Assembly: GCA_011009095.1 (NCBI GenBank) | Contig: VTPC01090923.1 | Coordinates: forward strand, 1 to 64,000 | Direction: 5' to 3' | DNA length: 64,000 bases | Source of the DNA: Ignelater luminosus | Taxonomy: Eukaryota; Arthropoda; Insecta; Coleoptera; Elateridae | In this document: one piece after another, positions 1 to 11,560 of the stretch | How the letters are laid out: each line of letters opens with the position of its first letter | How positions within the stretch are numbered: the first letter of the stretch is position 1 | Position numbers and translations under genes: made by a program | Notes under the pieces: generated by a model | Seen by the model: the letters and a program-made list of their open reading frames with translations, nothing else | What the model was told of the DNA's origin: nothing | The model's database searches: none

Positions 1-2690
1 TTTTATCCACATATTTCTTGAACTACCGCAACCTTGCTCTTCTACCTACTTATTGTTCTAACAAAGGTTTCTCATCAGACTCGATTTTATTCTATTCATG
101 CTAAATAAGCTAACAAGTTAAAAAATAATTTAAGACTTGAAGATTTTAGATGGAATGGAAAAACTTAAGTTAAAAAAATCTGCTTATGACTAACAGCAAG
201 TAAACTTCAAATTCTGCGAGAAAAAGTAGAGCGTAGATCAACTATACACGAAAGAATAATTTCAAAATACCATAAAAACTTCTAAAAATGCTTTGCTTCG
301 TCTTCTGTGTTGAGAAACGTTTGCGTTGAAGTCTCTTTGATGTCGGCCTTCCAAAAGTGTAGTTCAACCTTTTTCCTCCAGTAAACTTGTTACGTTTTTC
401 CGGCCACTAATAAGAGGGAAAGGGTTACTCTCCCCTTTTTCAATTTATCAGAAGTAAATTTAATTTCTTAAAGCATTTAAATCTAGTCTTCGTTTCAAAT
501 TTATTTTACAATTTAAAGAAGTGACCTCTATTTTATTTTTATACATAGTACTCAAATTGTCCAATGTAATATTACTTAACCCCATTTTCTTAACAATATT
601 TCCCCCTAGTTACTTTCGAGATTATATTTTGTAAAAACTTTTAAGCGCATGCACGTACGACCACGCGCTACTCGTAGTGCGCTATAAACAACCCTTTTTG
701 CAACAGTTTCAAATCTGCAACGAACCGAAAACGATTTGGGTACTATAAGGGGTAAGTTGAGTGTTTCTTCCACTTCTCACTTATTTTTATTTTCATTTGT
801 ACATTGCAAAAATGAACTCTTGCTGAATTTACGGTATGTTTGGAATTAAAATGAAAAATTCTAAAGAAATTTTTAATTTTTTTTTAATTCAATAATTTTT
901 TAAAATGAATTTTAATTTAAAAAATTACAAATATTTCATAATTATTGTTGTTGACGTTCTTGGTTATATTTTATACTAAGTGTTAATTAAAACGTGTCAT
1001 TGCGTTTAATTATTTATGTTTGACGAGGATTTATATCGGTGTTTTTATGATAATCAGGAGACAATTTTGCTTATCTTTAAATCTTGAAGCGTAATGAAAT
1101 TGTAATAATGAAACTTGTTTGCTACAAATTTAAATGTGAACCAATAAGAAAAATCAATTTTGAGGAAAATTACATTTTAAATGCTCATTTCTGTTTTGTA
1201 AAATTGCGCAAAGGAGCCTTTTGAAGACAGTAATAATGATTGCAATATCTTTCAGGAAATTTCCTTCTAGTAATGAATAATGATACGAACGGGATGCTTT
1301 ATTCAAAAATAATTATTAAAGAGAGTTTTTTATTTTTGTCAGTTGTGCATAAAAATAAAAATAATTAGGAACTGAGAAAAATGGAATTTATTTAACTCAA
1401 AAGACATAAGTAGTAAAACAGCAGCACTGACATCCACATTAGATTTTCTGGTTGATTTAGTATTTCAATATGAATTTATAGCAATTTGCCTTATGTTTAT
1501 TTATTTCATTTATTATTTCTGATAAATCTGAAAGTTGTTTTAATTTCATAATTAAAACTTAAATACAGTAGAAGCTCTTTTGGTTGGACACCTGTCGGGA
1601 AAAATAAACTGGCCCTGCAAAGAAGGTTTCCTTTTAGTATTGTTAAGTTTTGATTTTACAACTTTTAGTTTCACATAAGATAACAATGTATTTTTTGCCA
1701 TCAATAAAATCATTTGAAAACTCTTACCAATTAAAATTCTATTGCCAATATCCTTCAGTATCGTCTTCTTTAATATCCTGTATTTAAATTATCAATTTTT
1801 GAACCAAAGCGTTTTCACTTTGAAAACAGCAGACAAAAAAATTAAATTCGTTGCTCGGATTTTCAATGTCTTCATCATACTAGCATACTATTTAGTCAGC
1901 AAATCGGTTTTCGTTTGATAAAAACTTTGGGAAACTATTTCAGCCTTCTCTAACTACGCTTGTAAACGTGAAATTGAGAAACTAACATTAATCCAAATTA
2001 GTCTTGAATTCCGTCAAGACTCAGAAACCCTCGGTCTTATTGCAAATAATTTTTAAAAATTTCGTTTTCAGTTTTTTTGGGCAAAAGAGGAATTTAGTTC
2101 TATAATGCGTTCCACTGTCGTAGTTGACTTGTAGAAAATCTTTTATTGAAGCGTATGTTAGACGATAAACTGTATTAATCCCACTGGTCATTCGTCATTT
2201 GTTTTAATTTTGCTTTGAGATTCCAGACAAGATACCTTATTTTTAATCTGGACGAAGTAGCGGTAGGAAATAACGAGAGTCAATCAGACTGTCGTTTGCT
2301 TTAGATTAGAATTTCCTACGTTTTGTCTCTTAAGCAGGTATTTGAAATTTAATTTTATCTTCTTTGGTTTTCTCACCAGCGAGTCTCTTGTTTTTGCAAA
2401 TCCCGTAGGGGCAAAACTTCAAATAAACTTTCATTATAGAAGACTGTTTTGGTATATCTATAGAATCGGCTATATTTTCTGACCACTAAGTTATACAGAA
2501 TTCTTCAAAATTGAACCTTTTTATCGGTAAGAAACGTGACAGTATCAGACGGTGCTAGTGGATCAGAGTGCAATCGAAATCGAAATCTATAAAACGTGTA
2601 AGGCCAATGTCACGCTCTTGTTTTCCAAGATTGAGTCACTCAAAATAAAAGACTTTTGGAATTAAACATGACTGTGTCACCTAGTATCGT
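1..2690. other. AT-rich non-coding stretch
   Basis: No open frame of meaningful length and no recognisable domain on either strand. A locally CpG-richer patch at about 640-755 has a TATA-like box (GCTATAAACA near 680) and ends in a good splice donor (GGTAAGTTG near 750); it could be a promoter with a non-coding first exon but nothing confirms this. CAGTAGAAGCTC at about 1567 resembles one end of a pogo-type element with no partner found. Confidence 0.5.
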
Positions 2691-4010
2691 TAGAAAGAGA
2701 TCTTTTTAGTTTTTATTTATCTTGAGCTTGACCCAAATAATCTGGGCAGTAGGAGAGGTGCACACTTGTAGACAAAAATTAATTCAAATATAATTCTTTT
2801 GTATTTAGATCTCTTGAGAAAATCAATGGAAGGTTAAGCTTGACCCTGTCGTTGTACGACGGACCCCGATTCATATTCTTCTTTAGATACATTGAAAACG
2901 TCAATGGAGGGCTTAACTCAACCTTAGGCCGCCGTAACTAGCCTGGTGGAAAACAAAACCGTCCCGTGTTCATATTTATCATTTTTTAAAAAAAATTAAT
3001 AGAGGACGAAACTTGAGCATGGACCACCGTATATAACCCGTTGAAAGGCAGAGCTCAAATTCTTCTTATTATGTCCTACGGTCAATTGAAGACCAAAACC
3101 GATAAGCAATCACAATTGGACGTCAGAAGCCAACCGGATTTCTATTTAGCTTTTTTGAGAAAGCTAATAAAGAAAAAAGGAAGAAAGGATAATTTGCAAA
3201 ATCTAGAAAACGAATAAGGCCAAAAAAGTCCAACTTTAAAAATTTAACGTTCTCGTTCTCCAAACCTAAATGATACAAAATAATTTTGGAATAAGGAATT
3301 ATCCAATCGCTTAGTCCCGTTAGGGAAAGAAGACTTTTTGCCCAAGCTAAATATCTTTCTTTCTAACTTCTAAGTATTTGATCTTAGTTTGACCCAAATG
3401 ACTTCTGGTAGTGGGCGAAATGCACGCTTGCAAACAAAATATTGCTTTGCATGTGTCCGTATTGAGATCTCTTAAGAAGCCTAATGAAAGCCAAAGCTGG
3501 CCCGTTCTTTTATTTAGCTTTCTTCAAAATGTTAAAAGAGGGCGTAGCTCGCCTTTGGACCATCGCAACCCTAATCGGCCTAATCCATGTTCCTATTTAA
3601 CTTTTCTATAAATATAAATAGATGGCGTAGTCTTGGGCCGTCGCGAATTTCTATTTTGCTTCCTTCGGAAGGTTTATGGAAGATGCAGCTTGGCTTTGGG
3701 CCACTTACGGAGTCCAATCCGTCTTCTTATTCAGCTCTTTTAAGGTCAATTGGGAGCTAATCCTGACTTTTTGCAACCATATCTATCCCATTGAAGGTCG
3801 GAGATTGACCCGTGTGTTTCTATTTTGCTTTCTTAAAAATGATTATTCTTTAATTAAAATGTTATTGAAAGGCAAGGCCTGATCCGTGTTTCTTCTTAGC
3901 TTTGTTACGAATGTTAATGGAGGGCGTAGCCCAACTTTGGATTACCGCAGGCAAAGTCTAGCCTGTGTTTCTATTTTGTTTTTTTGAGAAGGGTAATATG
4001 TTGAGTTAGA
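2690..4010 (+). repeat. Degenerate tandem repeat field, family A
   Basis: Irregular units of roughly 55-95 bp recur across this stretch. A typical unit reads T(T/C)CTATTTAGCTTTCTT, then A-rich sequence, TTAATGGAGGGCGTAGC, then CTTTGGGCCACCGCAG. Clear unit starts lie near 2869, 2966, 3508, 3591, 3646, 3817, 3887 and 3977. The short open frames at 3411-3611 and 3676-3882 fall inside the units and have no gene features. The same family occurs in the opposite orientation at about 49600-50210. It may be a minisatellite or the internal repeats of a transposon. Confidence 0.7.
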
Positions 4011-4329
4011 ACGTTTTAGGTCGGAATTCAAGAATCAGCTCTCTCCAACAATGACGCGTACGGAGTAGGTGGGTCATACCGCCGTGCGGACCAAATTACA
4101 AGCAATACATGCGTTGCAATAGCTGCGTGTGGGAGACTGGTGGAAGGCAAAAACCTAGCAAGTGGTTTATTGAAGGGTGCAGCCTAAGCTTGTTTCTACG
4201 CGGATCACGCCAGAAGGCTTGAAATGCGTCGGGAAAAAATTAGAGCTACCGACTATTTTTCTTAAAATTCTCGTAAAAACAGTTGGAAGTTTTGGATTTT
4301 GTCTGTATGCTTTTATCTGCAGAACTTTT

Positions 4330-5215
4330 TTGTAAATTTAATTGCCTTTGGCACAAAGCTTGTTGACAGCCATGATTTATTACGATTCAAAAGCTGGGTT
4401 TAGTGATAAAGAATTAGTTACGAGACTGCGTTTGGCGTTTGGAGATAAAGCACCATTTTCCGTCATTGTTTTGTTTTGGAAATTCAAACGTGGACGCTTT
4501 ACTGTAAACGACGCTAAACGTTCTGATAGGCCATCTACAGCTGTCACGTTCAAGAAAGATGATTAAAGAAGATCCAAGATCAGCTTACTCAATGATAAGA
4601 AAAGGAACTGAATTAGTTTCTGAACAGTAAAAAAAAGAAATAGTTTCAAGATAGATACCACAGAAGGTAACTGCTGAGCAAAAGAAGGCTCGGGTAAAAA
4701 TCAGCAAGGACATCCTAAAACTTTTGAAACGTTGAAGAAATTGTTACTAGCGATGAGACCTACATCCCATTTTATGACGTACCAACTCTTTAGGAAAACC
4801 AAGTATGGGTCTGTGAAGATGACCTTACCCGGACGGTGGTGAAAAAGCAGCAGGCAATGAAAAACGTCACGTAAGCCGTTTTATTTAAGAGCAGGGAGTT
4901 TCGTGAAGGCCATTAAGCTTGATGGACAGAAGACAGTAAAAGATAGCAGGACAACGCGTCGGCGGTGGAGTTTTTGCGCTAGCAAGGAATAAAAATTATT
5001 TATCGGATCTAGCCATGTGTGATTTTTGGTTATTCTTCAACCTGGAAAAACGCCTGTGTTGACAATTTCCCGTCTGAAGCCTGGCAAGAGGCATTTTAAC
5101 TGTTGCAGATTTGTCTAGAAAAGTGTTGAAGGGGACTACTTTGAACATGTGTAAAGTTTGAATAAAATTGGTGAGACACTTTTCTCGTTTTTCATAATTT
5201 TTGGCGTGACCCAGT
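4330..5215 (+). mobile_element. Decayed mariner transposon
   Basis: The frame at 4342-4566 reads as the N-terminal helix-turn-helix half of a mariner transposase, with MIYYDSKAGF, LRLAFGDKAPF and DAKRSDRPS in the usual order. Further on, in shifted frames, are the catalytic-core relics SDETYIPFYDVPT (about 4750-4790), QVWVCEDD and KKQQAMKNVT. Stops such as TAG after DVPT and several frameshifts make it inactive. The first catalytic Asp (in SDETYI) is still visible. Terminal inverted repeats were not resolved, so the ends are approximate. Confidence 0.8.
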
Positions 5216-8200
5216 ATAGAAAAATTAAAGAACCAAAAATATTATTTTGCAATGCTTGTATCTAGGTACCGATAAAGTTCAGTGGTACCTGATTGTGAGT
5301 CTTAACAGGACAAATGGTTTCAAGGACTTAGAATGTAAATTAAGTTAAATATGGCATATTCAATATTTAGATGAAGCTGCCGTTATAGCTACCAGACACA
5401 AATAAGAACTGCACTGCAGGTTATGTATAGGTGCTTGCCCAAAATTAGCACCTCTTGCCCAAGTACTTCACATTCCCCAAGGCTGTTATGCCAAAGCCAA
5501 AAACGTATGTAAAACTGTAATTGATTTTGGTTCTTTAATCATTCTTTTGACTCTTATTTGTTTTGCCCCATTGTTCATTCGCTTATAAAGAATTTAATAA
5601 AAGCTAAGTAAATATTGAAATGACCTTGTACAATCTAGAAAAGTTATCGTCACACTGCTCGCAGTCACAGGTGGTGAAAGTCCCGGAAAAAAGAGGTAAG
5701 AGTATATATATATATATTTAACTCCAGAAGCAGCATTGTCTAAACACTCGAATCTTATTTGGTCAGGTACCTTATTATAATTCTAAGTTTCAATTTTGAC
5801 TGAACAATACCTTTATGTTAGTTAAGAGGGTGAAATTACAAAAATATAAAGTGTGATGTTCCAGAACCCGTATATTTGTTCTGCCGACTGACATTAGCAT
5901 GACTTATTTATGTTTGCGGTCTTGGATGGCATTTAAAATTTTTTTCTTTACTAACAAATGCTTCGCAATATTTTATCGTTAAATAGCAGTTAGAAAATGA
6001 AAAATCCTGCAGGTAACTTATTAAATTTTTGACCTACAGGTTTTTCCTTTTATAGTTAGATCAATTATTGTAATTTTAAAAATTGGAACGACCTGAATTA
6101 AAGATTACTTGTTATTCAAATACTACCTATTTTGTTACTTAAAACATTTAAAATGGCAGCGAAGAGTCATATAACAGAATCTTGAAATAAATTGTCACCG
6201 TAATAACCGTTATTATTACAGAGCTTTGCTTTTGAAATAAGAGAGTGTTACGAAATTACATCTTTGGTTATTTGAACATAAAAAATATATTTTGACTATT
6301 TTTCGTTTTCCTTTTACAAAAATAAAGTGTAGGCGTGAATTTTTTTAAATGAAACGCCTACCATTGAATAGCTCGCTATGAATGATTTTCAGTGATATAG
6401 GTTGTACGTAGTTATTCTTTTGTATTTGGAAGTTATTAAATGAAAACGATTTTTCACGTGGAAACCAAAACATTCCCTGGTTAATTTATACTAAACGTAT
6501 AGTATTTATCAGTTTTTGTGTTAAATAAACGGTTTTTGGGGGGTGTTTACACAAAACAAAAGAATTGCGGTTTGAGCGAATTTCATTTAAAGGTAACAAT
6601 TACTTCAATTTCCTAACTAACATTATTTAATAAATTTCTCAGTTAGATATCTCTTACCATCATATACATACAGATGTGATTTGATAAATATTCTGTTCAT
6701 AGCTTGTTTGATTAGTGCATTTTCAAAAATTCTGGATTTTTCAATCAGAATCCACAGCAATGTATATATAATATATAGAGATATACTTCATCACACTTGG
6801 AATTTTATGATAAGAATAATTGTTATTGCACTAGATGGAATGTCATGTTATAAATAGCAAAATCTAAATCTCTGCAATACTGGACTGAAACCTGAAAACA
6901 GACGTAAAGGTGTGCACTTGCACATACTGTAGTAAAAGGCTGCATAGCTCTGATTTCGCTTCATTCATTACCAGCTACTTGAATGGTTTATCCATGAACT
7001 ACTAAACACTTTGTTTACGATCAGAGAGTTCGAGCTTTGAGTGACGACAAGATGAAGATTCTTTGTAGTTTGTGTACTGCCATGAATTGCAATTTATAAG
7101 ATAATTAATTTAAATTTCCGTATTGGTTTAGGTATGCTACTATAAAAAGACATTAATAAAATTCTAATTTTGAATTACAAAAGCAATTTAATTAATCGAG
7201 TTATTTAACTCAATCATTAATGGTTTGTTACTTAAGGCGATTAATTTTTAAAATCAACATTAATGGAATTTGTTGCAGTTTTTTGTTTTTTTTTTTCAAA
7301 AAACTGTTCTGCACGAATAGGTTTTTATATAAATTTACAATCTGCAAAATACAACTTTACGACTATTTATATTTCTTCGGTAGCAATTAGTTTGATTGAA
7401 AACTCTGCGATGATTCTTTTCAACAGAAATTCTTCGAATTTAAAATAACACATGGGGTTATTCATGAATAAAAGCCTAATTTGGCTATTCAAACATACGC
7501 ATACCTTTGTAACAGCATTCTAATTAACATTGCTTTGGTAGGTGTAATAACATATAACTAATTTTAAAAAAATCAACTTACGTTACTCTATTGTTAAAGT
7601 AATATTACAATTAGTAAAAAGATTGATTAATTTTCTAACAACTTTTTTACAATTGATTCCAATATGAGATATAGGAGTAATAATAATTAACGGTTAACCT
7701 CTTCGATTATGCAAAAAAAATTAGGTAAATATTTTCTGTAACCGTCAGAAAATTTAAAAAACCGAATAAATAAAAATGCTTGAATGTGCGCTAAATTACA
7801 TCGTAGGGAAAAAAGATGTTTGATATAAACACTTTATTAGGTTAATAGTTGCGTGAGTATCTGAACGGCTTTGCTACTGCAACAAGTGTTCAATCGATTT
7901 ATGAATGGCTTTCTTTTCCCAGGACCGGCTCAATCCGATTAGATTATCCCGTATTTTCTTTATTTCCGCTAAGAAAGGATAATATCTTTAATTTTCTTAA
8001 TAATTATACCACAGCAAACTTGTTGATGAATTATAGATTATTAATCTTAACCTCACTATTACTACCTGTACGGTTTCTTATTGATTTTATTTATTTTTCA
8101 TAAAATTCTTTCGTTTTTAATTTATAAATTGTTTATTATTTATTAATCTAATATCAATGAGAAAACCTCTATATAATAAATAATATAAAGATGATAAATG

Positions 8201-8793
8201 CCCAAAAGGTTGCTTTTAAACTTGGGCCCTTGGGTATTACCTAGAAAATAATTCACAAATAAATGTCATTTTAAGGACACCACCATTTGTTACAGATTAA
8301 TATTTATCAATATCAAGTAAGAGAAGTTTCTGAACCTCTAATCTAATTTCTGGATTATTTAATAGTTATTTATGTAACAAATGGGATATGAGAATTATTA
8401 CAAGTAGTACGCTTGTGATGTTTCACATAAATATCCCAAAATGTCCATATTAGCTTAGGTTAATTCTGGTTAAAATCGAGTTTATTTTAGCTAAAAATTG
8501 CTTTTGTTTGGTTATTTTAGATAAAGTGAGGTTATGTTAAAATATTTTTATATTTATACATTTGCAACACTATGTGACTTCATAAGTAAAAATAATACGA
8601 GACAAGGAAAAAGAAAAGCAAAGAAAAAATTATTTCTGCACTTATATCAAAATCAGGTTTACAAAAATAGAGTAAAAGAAACACAAAAAAGAAATATATA
8701 AAAAGGCAAAAACCACAAAATGATAATAATTACTAGTTATCTATAATTAATTATTATTGTCATCTTCTCCTTCTTCATTATTAGCAATACTGC
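5216..8793. other. AT-rich non-coding stretch
   Basis: No protein-coding signal. A (TA)n tract lies at about 5703-5720 and another AT-rich dinucleotide patch at 6760-6785. The short frames at 7263-7448 and 7849-8103 are F/L/N-rich, of the kind expected by chance in AT-rich DNA. Confidence 0.5.
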
Positions 8794-8799
8794 TCAGAT

Positions 8800-9996
8800 T
8801 TTGGTAGAAATAATAAAATATTTTTGGTAACATCTTAATAGCTTTTGGAGGTCATTACATATTTTTGTACTAATTGGATTCAGTGTTTCACGTAAAGCAG
8901 AAAGCAGTATTCCAGGATGTTCTTGGCAAGCTTCCATACAAATAACTTTCGCAAAATCTTTAAAATAGCCTGTAGACATTTCAACCATATTGAAAGCATG
9001 CTAATTGGAGTCAGTCCCAAAAATTCCTGACATTTCTTTGCCTCTCTTTCGATAATTGAATGAATGTGATCGGCCTCCATATGGGTGTGGCCACGCAAAA
9101 CAAATGTATGGGTTATAGTGACCATTACCAAGTTTCTGTTCTGAGAAGGAATTAAAGGCGTTACAGACTTATCTAATGACTGCACGCTTTTTTGCTAAGC
9201 ATGAAGTCACTTGATTTTCGCTACGGCCTGGAATAGATTCGTCCCACATCATGCAGTTTGTGCAACAAATTAAAAATGGTGTATTTAAAACACTTTCAAA
9301 CTATAAAAACTCTGCGCGTTGGTCATGGCAAACACTTCTTCAAATTGATCTTTAAGACCCTTTCATTTCCTTTACTATTTTCTTTGTCAGCCTTCTTCAG
9401 ATCGTTTCGTTTCGATAATCGTCATAAGCTGTTTGAATTGTTTCTCTTTCTACACTGAAGATTGTTTTCCTCTTCTATCGGCTTCAACAATACCACTTTC
9501 TTGACGTTTCGCAATTGCATATCTCACAAACTTCGTTCGTTTCGTATAATTAGGTTTCTTTCAACGGAAGAGCAAAAAAATTGCCCTTTGTATCTGCACT
9601 CCAGGAATTTTTATAAATATCTGATATTTTGGTATCGCACTTTAAACAACATTCCTGGGAAGGTGACCCTTTTTATAATTGTTCTATTTCTACTGGATAT
9701 TGTTCGCTTGAAAGTCTCTGCTTTTTTTATAATATCTCTTTGCCAAAGTTTTTCGTTTCTCTTCCACGATTAATTTGGTTATTCTCCTGAATAATATTTT
9801 GGAATCTATCTTCGCTGTCAGTACTTTTGCTACTACCGCTATCTTGATATTCCTCAGGTTCTTCGAGTTCTTCACCAAATTGTTCCTCTATTAATTCCTT
9901 GTTTATATTTACGTCAGTTTCTACTCGAACATCATTACTGGAATCCTCTATTACTCCCACGTTGATTCTATTTTCATTGTTTTCTAATTCTATCAA
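8800..9996 (-). pseudogene. Decayed transposon-associated ORF (DUF7869-like)
   Basis: Read on the minus strand, an acidic N-terminal piece beginning near 9996 (MIELENNENRIN) is followed, in several frames, by a basic segment, a piece resembling the cysteine-containing core (DIYKNSWSADTKGQFFCSSVE), and near 9185-9060 the segment SQNRNLVMVTITHTFVLRG followed by HTHMEADHIHSIIERE. The Gly-His-Thr-His-Met-Glu-x-Asp-x-Ile-His pattern is characteristic, as I recall it, of a domain common in insect repeat-derived proteins (DUF7869). At least three frameshifts or stops break it. There is no sign of introns with intact frames, so I call it a dead repeat-derived gene. The family name is from memory; the decay is seen directly. 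Confidence 0.55.
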
Positions 9997-10193
9997 AATC
10001 TTGTTGACTCAGTTTTTAAAGTAGTGAAAATTTCAAATTAAATAAGTACGTACCTGGATTGAGATTATAATTTACATTTTTATGAATTTCCTTCTCTTTT
10101 GAATTTATTTCCTGATTTTCTTCGTTTTCTGATTCTATCCAAATTATGTTTTGTTAGTTTTTAAAGTAACTAAAATTTTTATCTAAACAAGTA

Positions 10194-10368
10194 CAGTGGA
10201 ACCCCCATAAATCGAACTTCTGTAACTCGAATTTCTCTTCAACTCGAAATTTATTGCGTCCCCTTACACTTCGTATATTAATTGCACGTAATTTTCCGTA
10301 ACTTGTATTTTCTATAACTCAAACTAATAATCGCGCCCGTTGTATTTCGAGTTATGCAGGTTCCACTG
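10194..10368. mobile_element. pogo/Tigger-type MITE, 175 bp
   Basis: The left end CAGTGGAACCCCCATAAATC and the right end, reverse complemented, CAGTGGAACCTGCATAACTC form terminal inverted repeats. Both ends are flanked by TA (10192-10193 and 10369-10370), the target-site duplication of Tc1/mariner/pogo transposons. There is no coding capacity. The CAGTGGAACC terminus is the one typical of the Tigger/pogo group. Confidence 0.8.
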
Positions 10369-10619
10369 TACATACCTGAGTTGAGTTTAGGATTTACATT
10401 TTTACAAACTTCCTTCTCCACTGAATTTATTTTCTTATTTCCCACCATTCGTCTTTTTAAAGCTAATTGTAAAATAATTTTAGATCTACGGGACACGATT
10501 AGTTTCTATTTTTGACTATTTTGTTACGCCTGCTTTGGAAACCTTCCACAACCGTTTTGAATGCATCAAGAACAGGTGAGTACTATATGTCATATAAAAG
10601 TCACAGGAAGAGAGTCAAA

Positions 10620-11270
10620 AAGTCAGTCCAAAACTCAAAGAGAAAGCATGGGAGCAATCTGGAAATTAATTAGAAGAAGGTGAGGCAGTAAATGGGAAAA
10701 AGTTATTTGAAATGTTAAAAAACGAGATCAAACGAAGATGGATGGAGCATTTCTACGAAATATTAGAAGGAGTTGTGGAGACAATAGATCATATGAGGGA
10801 GGCAGAAAGAAACCAGTCTAGAAATGTAATAGTGAATGAAGAAATTGGCCTAGACGAGCTTAAGGAGGCTATAGGGATGTTAAAAAATAGGAAGGTTGCG
10901 GCCAAAGACGGCATAAAACTAAAGATGCTAAAATACATAGGAGAGAAAGGAGAACCATACAAATTATGGCAATAGGCATTGATAAAGAAGAGACAGAAAT
11001 TGAGTTGAGCATCTGAGATGAGATTCCTTAGAAGAATTTTGGAGGTAAACAAAATGGACAACATCAGGAATGCAGGCAATAGGGAGATGCTGGGGATGGA
11101 AACAATAGAAAAAAATTGCCAAAAGGAGATTGAACGGCAAAAGGGATATGAGAAGAAAAAACAAAGAAAGAAAATTATAAGACGATGAAATAATGATTGG
11201 AACAGTGCAAAAAGAAACTAGCCCACCAAAAGGTGGCTCCAACTAAGTTGTCTGTCCAATTACATTTATG
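10620..11270 (+). mobile_element. Internally deleted LINE fragment
   Basis: The frame 10712-10975 reads as the segment just upstream of a LINE reverse transcriptase core: RRWMEHFYEILEG, then DELKEAIGMLKNRKVAAKDG, matching the usual 'LK.GKA.G.DGI' signature. The polymerase palm is missing. Right after the stop, the sequence continues with what looks like the C-terminal region of such an ORF (MRFLRRILEVNKMDNIRN, then REMLGMETIEKN at 11017-11110). The element therefore lost its centre and is dead. The exact LINE clade is not determined. Confidence 0.65.
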
Positions 11271-11296
11271 TACTTGACTGTATAGTATGGGTTTCT

Positions 11297-11560
11297 TTAA
11301 GACTTGAGTTCTATCTCTTTTGGTAAAAAGAATTTTAACTTTAATTTAGAAGGATTGATCAAAAGACCCTTCTCTATAAACCAACTTTCAGTAGTCCTAA
11401 CGCTACCGTGTATCCGGTCGCAGATGACGTTTAGAATCCGATTTATTACTAATGCCAGTCTATGCTTGCTCATTGGTGGGGAGATAGGCAACTGCTTTGA
11501 AAGCAACCTTGCAGGACTTACCTCTCACTATCACAGAACACTATGAAGATGACTCTTCTA
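11297..11560 (-). mobile_element. LINE reverse transcriptase fragment
   Basis: On the minus strand the frame 11506-11297 contains TTESWFIEKGLLINPSKLKL. The pattern 'W....GL.(I/V)NP.K..L.(L/F)F' follows the YADD box in R1/jockey-group reverse transcriptases. Upstream pieces (VLQGC-like, near 11525) are in other frames. It is a short, broken insertion, distinct from the plus-strand LINE fragment next to it. Confidence 0.55.
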
